A program made the position numbers and the translations under genes. From a virus, in the IMG/VR virus record IMGVR_UViG_3300017706_001340, positions 23,770-87,769 of that record: DNA of 64,000 bases, one strand, 5' to 3'. The first letter of the stretch is position 1. Each line of letters begins with the position of its first letter. Of this stretch, positions 7,809-16,373 are shown one piece after another. The notes under the pieces are model-generated. The model had not been told where the DNA came from. It saw only the letters and a list, made by a program, of their open reading frames with translations, and did no database searches.

Positions 7809-8853
7809 TTTAAGGAACCGTAAGGTTTGTTGCGTTTCTGATATACATGTTGGTGTACATCAAAATTCAGCAATGTGGCATGATATCTCTATAGAATGGG
7901 CTCGGTGGTTACGGGATGAGCTGAAGGAAAAGGGTGTACAGGATATCATCATACCAGGAGATTTGTTTCATTACAGAGATGAGATAGCGGTTAACACAAT
8001 CCATGTTGTCACGGAAATATTGAGAATATGGAAGCAGTTTAATATAGTGTTACTTGTAGGAAATCATGATGCATTTTACAAAGACAAATCAGATATAAAC
8101 TCTCTAAGTATACTGAGTGGATGGGATAATATAACAGTTGTTGAAACGCCAACATTATACGAGTATAAAACACGAAAGATAATGATTTGTCCATGGGGTA
8201 CGACAGTCAAACAAATAGATCCATGTGACATCATATTCGGTCATTTTGAGATACAATCATTCAAATTCAATCAACACAAGGTGTGTGAGGAAGGAATAAA
8301 AAGTGATACACTTTTAAAGCGCGCTCCATTAGTGATAACAGGGCATTTTCACTTGAGAGAAGAGCGTAAGTATAAGAATGGAACTATATTATATGTCGGT
8401 AATCCATACCAGATGGATTTTGGTGATGTGTACAGTAGTAAAGGTTATTATATTTTAGATATGATGACTGGAGAGTATGATTTTCATGAGAATAACATAT
8501 CACCAACACACCAAAAAATAAAACTATCTCAAATAGTTCAACATGAATCCTTATCATCTGAAGTGATTCAGATTTTCAATAATAATATTGTCAAGTTGAT
8601 TGTGGATCTCCCGGTGGCTCCAGATGATATGGATGTACTTCTCAAAAAATTTATACAACTCAACGCGATGAGCATAACCGTCGATTATGATATCAACTTT
8701 AATAAATTTGGCCTGGAAGATAGTGATGATCACGACTTGTCCGGAGTTGATATACCAATCGCGATTGAGGAATTCGTCAATTTGCTAGAAGATGTGCCTA
8801 ATAAGCAGCAAATAATTGAATACACAGTGGATTTATACAAAAGAAATAGATGA
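7798..8853 (+). CDS. gp47: gp47 SbcD/Mre11-like nuclease subunit
   Basis: 351 residues, like T4 gp47 (339). All calcineurin-like phosphoesterase motifs are visible: SDIHVG, PGDLFHYRDE, LVGNHDAF, GHFE and TGHFHLRE, which bind two metals. With gp46 it forms the Mre11-Rad50-type complex that resects DNA ends for recombination-dependent replication and degrades host DNA. It overlaps gp55 by 11 bases and gp46 by 4, so translation is probably coupled. Confidence 0.95.
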   Translation: MVLNLRNRKVCCVSDIHVGVHQNSAMWHDISIEWARWLRDELKEKGVQDIIIPGDLFHYRDEIAVNTIHVVTEILRIWKQFNIVLLVGNHDAFYKDKSDINSLSILSGWDNITVVETPTLYEYKTRKIMICPWGTTVKQIDPCDIIFGHFEIQSFKFNQHKVCEEGIKSDTLLKRAPLVITGHFHLREERKYKNGTILYVGNPYQMDFGDVYSSKGYYILDMMTGEYDFHENNISPTHQKIKLSQIVQHESLSSEVIQIFNNNIVKLIVDLPVAPDDMDVLLKKFIQLNAMSITVDYDINFNKFGLEDSDDHDLSGVDIPIAIEEFVNLLEDVPNKQQIIEYTVDLYKRNR

Positions 8854-10664
8854 AATATGTTGATTTTAAGCGAGTTGAGATAAAAAACTTTTTGAGTGTT
8901 GGTGAGTCACCTGTTGTGATAGAGTTCAACAAGGGTTTGAACATCATAACAGGTAACAACAAAGATAAGCTCGACAGAAGAAATGGTGTTGGTAAGAGTA
9001 CTGTTGCTGACAGTGTGTATTTTGCTATTTTCGGTAGCACACTTAGAGAGTTGAAGAAAGATCACATTGTCAATAACATAACTCAACGAAATTGTTCAAT
9101 TGAGCTAGATTTCAATATAAACACAGATGGTGTTATTAGCGAATATAAGATATCACGCAGATTGAGCCCCACTAAGTGTAATTTGTATAAGGATGGTGAG
9201 GATATAACTCGTGACACCATACAGAATACCACTCAATATGTACAGGAGTTGTTAAACACTACACCTGAAGTGTTTCAGAACTGTGTGATCATGACTATAA
9301 ACAACACTGTACCGTTTATGGCCAAGAAAAAGCTTGAGAAACGGAAGTTTATCGAAGGTATCTTCAACTTACAGGTATTCAGCAACATGTTGACAGATGT
9401 AAGGGCAGAGTACAACAAGGTTAACAAGGATTTAGATATTGAGTGTGCTAGATATGAAGAAATATCAAACACACTGAGCAATCAGCAGAAGCAACAGTCA
9501 GATGCCGAGCAAGACATCATTCGTAACAAACAAAAACTGGTTCTCCGGAAAGCGAATTGTGAAAAGGATATAAAATCAATAGAATTGGAAATTGATGATG
9601 TATCGCCAATAAACACAGATGATATAACCGAGAAGATCAACAAGATAGACAGTATCATACCTAAAGCAGAAGCAAAGATGCAAGAATTGATAGGTACAGA
9701 GAGTAAACTATCTGCGATGGTTGAGGTTAACAAAACCAAACGATCAAAAATAAGTGATGAACACACAACATGCCCGACATGCTTACATAAACTTGATACT
9801 GAACATAAACATTTAATAAGGGAGGAAAAAGAACGTATAACAGATCAAATAGCAACATATCAAGAAGCTAGAGAGAAGGTGGCCGCTGAACTTAAAGAAT
9901 CAGTTGAGTTGAAGTCAAAGTTAACGACCGGGAGAAGAGAGTTAACAAGCAAATTACAACAAGCTCAGATCGAGAGACACAAACATAAGAATTTGAGAGA
10001 TCAACTTAGCAATCTACAATCTCAGATGAGTGATATTGATGATGATATCAAGTCAGTTGATAAAAATAGCGTGAGCTATGATAAAATGTTGAGTGACACA
10101 TCTGACCGGCTTGATAAGACACAAGTTGATATAGATCGAATAAAAACAGAACTAGCAAAGCTAGAGATAATTAAGTTTATTGTCAGTGAGGAGGGTGTCA
10201 AGTCGTATATCGTCAAGAAAATACTACAACTGTTCAATTCCAAGTTGGCGTATTATCTCAAGAGGATGGACAGTAACTGTATTTGTGTGTTCAATGAATA
10301 TTTTGAGGATGAAATTGTTGATGAAAAAGGCAAACCTTGCTCGTACTTCAACTTCAGTGGAGCTGAAAGAAAAAATATCGACCTGGCTTGCTTGTTCGCG
10401 TTTATGGACATAAGAAGATTGCAAGGTGATGTTGCGTTCAATTTCAGCATGTATGATGAGTTGTTTGATAGTAGTTTAGATGAACGAGGTGTAGAGCTCG
10501 TTATTGAGATTTTAAAGGAGCGAATAGATTCATTCAATGAATGTATCATGGTGATAAGTCACCGTAAAGAAAGTACCAAGCTGGCCACCGGTGAGGTTAT
10601 ATTTCTTGAGAAGCAAAACGGTGTGACGACACGAGTTGAAACACCAGAAAGTGAACTTAAATAA
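8850..10664 (+). CDS. gp46: gp46 SbcC/Rad50-like ATPase subunit
   Basis: 604 residues (T4 gp46 is 560). Walker A RRNGVGKST is near residue 47, preceded by a short insertion. A long coiled coil follows, interrupted near residue 306 by the zinc hook CPTC. The ABC signature FSGAERKNIDLA is near residue 500 and Walker B MYDELFDSSLD near 535. It pairs with gp47 in end resection. The operon context (uvsY, uvsW, 55, 47, 46) brings together the recombination-dependent replication functions and late sigma. Confidence 0.95.
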   Translation: MKYVDFKRVEIKNFLSVGESPVVIEFNKGLNIITGNNKDKLDRRNGVGKSTVADSVYFAIFGSTLRELKKDHIVNNITQRNCSIELDFNINTDGVISEYKISRRLSPTKCNLYKDGEDITRDTIQNTTQYVQELLNTTPEVFQNCVIMTINNTVPFMAKKKLEKRKFIEGIFNLQVFSNMLTDVRAEYNKVNKDLDIECARYEEISNTLSNQQKQQSDAEQDIIRNKQKLVLRKANCEKDIKSIELEIDDVSPINTDDITEKINKIDSIIPKAEAKMQELIGTESKLSAMVEVNKTKRSKISDEHTTCPTCLHKLDTEHKHLIREEKERITDQIATYQEAREKVAAELKESVELKSKLTTGRRELTSKLQQAQIERHKHKNLRDQLSNLQSQMSDIDDDIKSVDKNSVSYDKMLSDTSDRLDKTQVDIDRIKTELAKLEIIKFIVSEEGVKSYIVKKILQLFNSKLAYYLKRMDSNCICVFNEYFEDEIVDEKGKPCSYFNFSGAERKNIDLACLFAFMDIRRLQGDVAFNFSMYDELFDSSLDERGVELVIEILKERIDSFNECIMVISHRKESTKLATGEVIFLEKQNGVTTRVETPESELK

Positions 10665-10668
10665 AAAT

Positions 10669-11919
10669 ATGCGAACACAAATACCAAATGCATCTGTTAT
10701 AGGTCTGAACACTGTGCAAGGTACAGTGATAGGATCCAAACAAAATCAACCAACCTCTCCGATAGGTAAAAGACCTCAGAGTAATCGTATAACACCCCAA
10801 ACTAGACCGCGAGAAACTCAGATGCCTCGAGGTTTGAATTACTATGCTGATTTTAGTGGTTGTGGATTTTGGCGGATGTTGTGGCCAGAGCACACATTGA
10901 ATGCATATCAGAAGGCGGTCATTCATGGTAGTACGGTGATGGTGACTGATGAGAAATATTATACTAACGTCAAGTGTGTACGTATACAGCGCCAAGCAAC
11001 ACCCAGTCAAATGAAGTTTGTCAAGTATCTCAAGCAGTTGGGTGACAAGATGAACTTCAATGTTGTGTACGAGATTGATGATATTGTGTTTCATGAAGAC
11101 ATTCCAGATTACAACAAATTCAAAGGTGCGTTTGTTGATGATGATATAAGAAAGGCCACCACTAGTATGATGCAGATGTGTGATGAGATCACTGTCACGT
11201 GTGATTATATGAAGCAGTATTATATCGACAAAACTGGTAACAAGAATGTTAGTATAATACCTAATTATCCACCTAGATATTGGTTGGATCAATATGATGA
11301 ACAAATGACTGAGAAAAATTTCAGTAAAAGAAAGAAAAAACCTCGGGTATTGTATGCAGGTAGTGGCGCACACTTTGATGTTGACAATTTAGCTGGTCAA
11401 CGTGATGATTTTTATCATGTGGTTGAAACAGTCAAAAAGACAATCAACAAATATCAATGGGTGTTCATTGGTGCATTCCCAGTTGGTTTGAGATCACTGG
11501 TACAGCAGGGCAAGATAGAGTTTTATCCATGGACGTCACTGTATGATTATCCGAGATTAGTTAAGAAGATTCGCCCTAATGTGATGGTAGCACCGTTAAT
11601 CGATAATATATTCAATAGATCCAAGAGTGATCTAAAGTTTGTTGAGGGTTGTGCGTTGGGTGTACCAGCAATTTGTCAGGATATGTGCACATATGAAAAT
11701 GCACACTATAAATTCAATACAGGTGATGAGATGGTTGATCAGATAGACAATCTGATGAAAGATAAATCGATGTACATGAAAGCAGTGCGTCGCGGTCGGA
11801 TGGAAGCAGAACTCAGATGGTTAGAACATCCAGATAATCTACAAAAATATGTAGAGTTATACACATTACCGTATGGTCATAAGGACCGTGTGCAATTGAA
11901 CAAGCTAAATGGTTGCTAG
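10669..11919 (+). CDS. Glycosyltransferase, GT4/GT1-like (GT-B)
   Basis: 416 residues. ADFSGCGFWR lies at the substrate-binding N-terminal domain; VVYEIDDIVF, SIIPNYPP and the VLYAGSG strand starting the second Rossmann domain are typical of GT-B fold family 1/4 transferases, with a late KFVEGCALGVPAICQD segment equivalent to the E-x7-E donor-binding motif. The acceptor is unknown: virion protein, modified DNA base or host surface are all possible. The start at 10669 follows gp46 after 4 bases. Similar enzymes occur in marine T4-like phages. Confidence 0.8.
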   Translation: MRTQIPNASVIGLNTVQGTVIGSKQNQPTSPIGKRPQSNRITPQTRPRETQMPRGLNYYADFSGCGFWRMLWPEHTLNAYQKAVIHGSTVMVTDEKYYTNVKCVRIQRQATPSQMKFVKYLKQLGDKMNFNVVYEIDDIVFHEDIPDYNKFKGAFVDDDIRKATTSMMQMCDEITVTCDYMKQYYIDKTGNKNVSIIPNYPPRYWLDQYDEQMTEKNFSKRKKKPRVLYAGSGAHFDVDNLAGQRDDFYHVVETVKKTINKYQWVFIGAFPVGLRSLVQQGKIEFYPWTSLYDYPRLVKKIRPNVMVAPLIDNIFNRSKSDLKFVEGCALGVPAICQDMCTYENAHYKFNTGDEMVDQIDNLMKDKSMYMKAVRRGRMEAELRWLEHPDNLQKYVELYTLPYGHKDRVQLNKLNGC

Positions 11920-12267
11920 TATAGCAACTATGTTAATTTTTGTACCTTTAGAGTGTTTAAGTTTTAAAAATTGTTTCTTGTTTACCCACTTGTAATTTTT
12001 ATGTTCATTAGACAGATTCACCTTGAGTATCTTGGGTGTAGCTACAAACAACTCAAAATCATTTTGTCTTATTAATGTCTTGAGTTTTGCGATTTTGATA
12101 CCAGTTTCTTCAAAAACCTCTCGCTTCGCACCTTGTGTGAAATTTTCACCGACATTCAAGTGTCCACCCGGTAATTCCCAGCCATCACCGTTGATACGTT
12201 CGAGCATTAAGCACTTGTCTCTCCATAACATAATAACTTTTGCAACTTTATTGGTATCTACACTCAT
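11905..12267 (-). CDS. NUDIX hydrolase
   Basis: 120 residues. The NUDIX box is complete: G-x5-E-x7-REVFEETGI, beginning GHLNVGENF. Such enzymes hydrolyse nucleoside diphosphates linked to another moiety (for example dNTP derivatives, ADP-ribose, capped RNA). T4 NudE is a possible counterpart, but the substrate cannot be predicted. It converges with the glycosyltransferase, overlapping by 15 bases, and diverges from gp43. A late-like octamer ACTAAATA (12276-12283) lies 8 bases before the ATG. Confidence 0.9.
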   Translation of the reverse strand: MSVDTNKVAKVIMLWRDKCLMLERINGDGWELPGGHLNVGENFTQGAKREVFEETGIKIAKLKTLIRQNDFELFVATPKILKVNLSNEHKNYKWVNKKQFLKLKHSKGTKINIVAILATI

Positions 12268-12275
12268 ATGTCAAG

Positions 12276-12283
12276 TATTTAGT
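12276..12283 (-). promoter_or_regulatory. Possible late promoter of the NUDIX gene (ACTAAATA)
   Basis: ACTAAATA on the minus strand, 8 bases before the ATG at 12267. It differs from the T4 consensus at the first two positions and abuts the -35 element of the divergent gp43 promoter. Confidence 0.35.
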
Positions 12284-12311
12284 TGACTAAAATGACAATA
12301 ACAAGTATAAT
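12283..12311 (+). promoter_or_regulatory. Sigma-70 promoter of gp43
   Basis: TTGACT (12283-12288), a 17-base spacer and TATAAT (12306-12311). Only 6 bases separate the -10 box from the ATG at 12318, so the transcript probably starts at or within a base or two of the initiation codon. Confidence 0.75.
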
Positions 12312-12317
12312 ATAGCT

Positions 12318-14882
12318 ATGTACAGAAACGTTTGCTACAATCCTAGAGATGAAACAGTAACCCTATTTACTTGGGATGATAATGGAACACGTATCGCGGT
12401 CGATATGAGTTACAACCCGTACATCTATACAGAGACAACACTCAAAAGTGACGCTCAGAGTATATTCGAAACACCACTACGTAAGAAATTATTCAAAGAT
12501 ACGAGACATAGAAACAATTATATAAAGGAATGTGGAACCAACAGAGTTTTTGAGAACATCCGACCAGAACAACAGTTTCTGATAGATACATTCTGGAAGA
12601 AAAATGAGGAATTAGAATTCACACAACATCCACTCAAAATACATTATATAGATATTGAGGTTTATTGTCCGGATGTTTTTCCAACACCTGATGAAGCTGC
12701 ACAACCGATAAACATCATAACTGTGTATGATTCTATAGATAAGCGCTTCTACACTTGGGGTACCAGTCGATTGGAAAAGAATATTAAGGATTGTGATTAT
12801 GTGTTTTGTCAAACGGAGCAACAACTGCTGGAGTGTTATCTGAATTATGTGTGTAGATCACAACCAGATATTATATCCGGATGGAACAGTGAGGGTTTTG
12901 ATATACCTTATATTGTTAATCGATGTGTACGCATTTTAGGTGAGGATAGTATCAAGAAATTGAGTCCAGTGGAGAATATATACAGTAGAATGATGACTGG
13001 AGCCTTCGGTAAGGAACAGCAACGGTGGTATATAAGTGGTGTGTCGTGCGTTGATTACCTGGATATTTACAAGAAATTTAGTATTGGGTTGAGAGAAAGT
13101 TACAAGTTAGATGCAATAGCAGAACTAGAGTTAGGTTCCCGGAAGGTTGATTATGGTAACACAAATTTAAGCTCATTAGCTGATGAGGATTGGCAGACCT
13201 TTGTTGAGTATAACATACAGGATGTAAATCTACTTGTTGAGCTGGAGGATAAATTACGCTACCTTGAATTGCTTCGCATGTTAGCATATACAGGTTTAAC
13301 CACAATTGAAAGTGCCATGGGTACTTTGAGTGTGATAACCGGTGCCACTGTTATCAAGGCTCGGAGTAAGGACCTTGTTGTACCAACCTTCATAAAGGAC
13401 AATTCCAATGCAGCTAAGTATGAAGGAGCATATGTGGGTGAACCTCAACGTGGTTTTCAACATGCAGTTATAAGTTTTGATGCGAACAGCTTGTATCCTA
13501 ACACGATGATAAGTCTCAATTTAAGTCCAGAGACAAAAGTCGGTAGAATAACTCACAAGGATGACGAGTTTGTTTATCTTAAGCATGTCACCGGGAAGGA
13601 TTTTAAATTAACACATCAAGGATTTATGGATTTTGTGAGAAAGGAAGATATCGCCATATCCAAAGCTAAAATATTATTCACACAAAAGAAAAAAGGTATC
13701 ATGCCTGAGATCGTCGATGGTATCTATCAACAACGCGTTGAAGTGAAGAAGACACTCAAGAAACTGTTGATACAATTATCAAAAATGAGCTCAGAAGATC
13801 CGGATCGATCCGCCATACAGCGGCAGGCTGATCAATTAGACATAAAACAGTTCACATTAAAGATCTTGATCAATACTGTTTACGGTTATTTTGGTAACAA
13901 ACATGCTCCGATTGGTGATCCTGATATAGCACGTAGTATCACGTTGACAGGTCAAGCTGTTATCAAAAAATCTAACGATATCTTACGGGATTACGTTAAT
14001 ATTCACGGTTCACCTGGAGCTGACCCAGTTATATACAATGATACAGACAGTAGTTACATTTCTATTGATAGAATAATGGACAAGATAGGAGATGACTTTA
14101 GTACTGATGGTATTATTGCGAAATCTGCATATGAACAAGCACAATCAGTTGAGGATCACTTAAATGAAGAGATAACCAAATGGAGTGCCACTGCTTTGAA
14201 TAGTAAGGATAGTAGATTTGTGTTCAAGCGTGAATGTATGAGTGATGTCGGTGTGTTTCTACAGAAAAAACGCTACGTGCTACATGTTTTAGATGATGAG
14301 GGTATTCCTGTAAATAAATACAAGTATACAGGAGTAGAAGTTGTCAGGAGCACGATTCCTGCGCCTGTTAAACCGTATATCAAGAAGATAATCGAGACAA
14401 TGATGTCAACAGAGAGTAGATCAGAGACCAATGATGTATTTTTGAAAGCATATGACACATTCAAATCATTACCTATAGAGGATTATTCTTTTGTGATGGG
14501 TATATCAGATTATGATAAATATGCAACTCGATGTAACGGGTTTGTTACTGCAAAGGGCATGCCAGCACATGTAAAGGCTGCATATCACTACAATATGTTA
14601 CTAGAGAAGATAGGGTTATCAGGTTTATATGAAGCAATTGACACCGGTGATAAAGTTAGATACTTTTATGTAAATCAACCAAACAAGTACGGTATAAAAG
14701 CAGTCGCATACAAATATTATTATCCAGATGAATTCAAGAAGATATTTGAACCGGACAAAGAAAAGATGTTTGAAAAAATCATATACAGTATCATCGAGAG
14801 GTTCTATGAATCAGTGAAATGGAAGCTAAACAAACCGAGTGCACAGGTACAGACAGATTTATTCGATCTATTAGGCGTTTAA
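12318..14882 (+). CDS. gp43: DNA polymerase gp43 (family B)
   Basis: 854 residues (T4 gp43 is 898). Exonuclease motifs: YIDIEVY near residue 111, GWNSEGFDIPYI near 190 and YNIQDVNLLVEL near 300. Polymerase motifs: A, SFDANSLYPN near 387; B, ILINTVYGYFGNK near 516; C, YNDTDSS near 573. All catalytic Asp are present, so it should be a proofreading replicase. The C-terminal LFDLLGV is a clamp-binding (PIP-like) peptide for gp45. It is transcribed from a strong sigma-70 promoter with no room for a Shine-Dalgarno. Confidence 0.97.
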   Translation: MYRNVCYNPRDETVTLFTWDDNGTRIAVDMSYNPYIYTETTLKSDAQSIFETPLRKKLFKDTRHRNNYIKECGTNRVFENIRPEQQFLIDTFWKKNEELEFTQHPLKIHYIDIEVYCPDVFPTPDEAAQPINIITVYDSIDKRFYTWGTSRLEKNIKDCDYVFCQTEQQLLECYLNYVCRSQPDIISGWNSEGFDIPYIVNRCVRILGEDSIKKLSPVENIYSRMMTGAFGKEQQRWYISGVSCVDYLDIYKKFSIGLRESYKLDAIAELELGSRKVDYGNTNLSSLADEDWQTFVEYNIQDVNLLVELEDKLRYLELLRMLAYTGLTTIESAMGTLSVITGATVIKARSKDLVVPTFIKDNSNAAKYEGAYVGEPQRGFQHAVISFDANSLYPNTMISLNLSPETKVGRITHKDDEFVYLKHVTGKDFKLTHQGFMDFVRKEDIAISKAKILFTQKKKGIMPEIVDGIYQQRVEVKKTLKKLLIQLSKMSSEDPDRSAIQRQADQLDIKQFTLKILINTVYGYFGNKHAPIGDPDIARSITLTGQAVIKKSNDILRDYVNIHGSPGADPVIYNDTDSSYISIDRIMDKIGDDFSTDGIIAKSAYEQAQSVEDHLNEEITKWSATALNSKDSRFVFKRECMSDVGVFLQKKRYVLHVLDDEGIPVNKYKYTGVEVVRSTIPAPVKPYIKKIIETMMSTESRSETNDVFLKAYDTFKSLPIEDYSFVMGISDYDKYATRCNGFVTAKGMPAHVKAAYHYNMLLEKIGLSGLYEAIDTGDKVRYFYVNQPNKYGIKAVAYKYYYPDEFKKIFEPDKEKMFEKIIYSIIERFYESVKWKLNKPSAQVQTDLFDLLGV

Positions 14883-14920
14883 CAGTAGATTTCAGTAACA
14901 AAATAGTATATCATAACAAT

Positions 14921-15301
14921 ATGGACAAAATAATAACATTCGTAGATAATGTAGGTCGTGTAATCGTCGGTCAAAAAGTAAAGTCTAAGGACACTAGTAT
15001 ATGGAGTATCAAAGAACCTGCAGTAGTTAACGTGCAAGTCAGTCAAGAGAACGGTCAAATTTCTGTTCAACTACTACCATTTGTATTCAGGGAGTTCATT
15101 TCAGCAGAAGCGCGAGAAGCGGGTGTTGTTTGGGACTTCAACAAGAATAACATAGTCACAAGTAATAACTTAGTACTTGATGATAACATTAAAACCCAAT
15201 ATGAAAACATATTCACAAAGCCAGTTGCTGTTGCACAGAAGCAACCAGCCCCGGCTCCGGTTGAACCAGAAGTTGTAAAGTTATTTGATGACGAAGATTG
15301 A
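14921..15301 (+). CDS. Small conserved protein between gp43 and UvsX
   Basis: 126 residues. A beta-rich N-terminal part (VDNVGRVIVGQKVK) is followed by a Pro/Ala/Gln linker (APAPVEPE) and an acidic C-terminal tip (LFDDED), which resembles tails used for protein-protein contacts on single-strand-binding or clamp complexes. No family recognised. The start at 14921 is the first ATG after gp43; an upstream extension overlaps the gp43 end and is out of character. It overlaps UvsX by 14 bases. Confidence 0.7.
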   Translation: MDKIITFVDNVGRVIVGQKVKSKDTSIWSIKEPAVVNVQVSQENGQISVQLLPFVFREFISAEAREAGVVWDFNKNNIVTSNNLVLDDNIKTQYENIFTKPVAVAQKQPAPAPVEPEVVKLFDDED

Positions 15302-16373
15302 TAAAGATGTTCTCAAAGTTTTCGAAAAGCTCGAGAAACTAAATCCAGAAGCGAAATTTCTATCTGAAAGTGCACTAAGCACAGTAAGTGATTATGTTGA
15401 CACAGGATGTATGGTGTTGAATGCTATCATTTCCGGTAGTTTGTATGGAGGTGTACCTATGGGTCGTATCACAGGTTTCAGTGGACCTAGTGCCGCGGGA
15501 AAAACATACATTATAAACAAGATACTAGCTAATGGTCAGAAGAAGGGTATGATACCCGTGATATTTGATACTGAAGCTGCTGTTGATGCTAGTAGTACAG
15601 TAGGTGTGGGTTTAGATAACGAACAAGTCAAATATGTGCCTGTTCAGACAGTAGAGGATTGTAGGAATCAAATATCTGCTTTCTTGGACGGTGTGATCGA
15701 TACTAAGATGAGAGATAAATTCATCATCAGTATTGACAGTCTCGGGAACCTTGCAAGTCAAAAAGAGATTGATGATGCCGAGAAAGGCAAAACAGCAATG
15801 GACATGGGAACAAGAGCCAAAGGTCTCAAGAGTATGATGAGATTACTAACATTCAAAGCAGCTCAAGCTGGTGTCACTATATTATTTAGTAATCATACAT
15901 ATGATGACCCAAGCGCCATGTTCCCTACGCTCGTCAAGGCACAGAGTGGCGGTAAAGGTCCAGTGTATCTCGCAAGTGTACTTGTACAACTCGCTAAGCG
16001 TGATGAAAAGCATGATGCTAACAGAGGTGATTCGGATGAATTGCTACCAGAAGCCAATAAAGTTAGTGGAACAACATTACGTGCACTGACGGTCAAGAAT
16101 CGATTTGTACCGCCATTCCTAGAATGTGAGGCGTATCTAAACTTCCGTAAAGGTCTTGATAAATACAGCGGACTTAAGGAGATGGCTGTAAATCATGGAG
16201 TGATAATTCAGACTGGTAGTACATTCACCATGCCAGAATCAAAAGAAGGTGCACCTGGTAAAAAGTTAGGGTATTACAAGAACTGGAAGAGTGATGAATC
16301 ACTATGGGAAGAGTATATACTTCCGGAGTTAGAAAAAAAGCTCAAGGCGCAATATAGCTATAGTGTGGATTAA
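15288..16373 (+). CDS. uvsX: UvsX recombinase (RecA-like)
   Basis: 361 residues (T4 UvsX is 391). Walker A GPSAAGKTY lies near residue 66, Walker B FIISIDSLGNLAS near residue 145, and the DNA-binding loop L1/L2 region includes SNHTYDDP and KAQSGGKGPVY. It catalyses strand exchange on gp32-coated DNA with UvsY. The first frame codon TTG at 15285 is ignored in favour of ATG 15288. It converges with the leftward repeat-bearing gene, overlapping by 4 bases. Confidence 0.95.
   Translation: MTKIDKDVLKVFEKLEKLNPEAKFLSESALSTVSDYVDTGCMVLNAIISGSLYGGVPMGRITGFSGPSAAGKTYIINKILANGQKKGMIPVIFDTEAAVDASSTVGVGLDNEQVKYVPVQTVEDCRNQISAFLDGVIDTKMRDKFIISIDSLGNLASQKEIDDAEKGKTAMDMGTRAKGLKSMMRLLTFKAAQAGVTILFSNHTYDDPSAMFPTLVKAQSGGKGPVYLASVLVQLAKRDEKHDANRGDSDELLPEANKVSGTTLRALTVKNRFVPPFLECEAYLNFRKGLDKYSGLKEMAVNHGVIIQTGSTFTMPESKEGAPGKKLGYYKNWKSDESLWEEYILPELEKKLKAQYSYSVD

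Noticed and set aside
10657-11373. Leftward 238-codon open frame
   Set aside because: Antisense to the glycosyltransferase gene whose GT-B motifs are clear; low-complexity hydrophobic translation.
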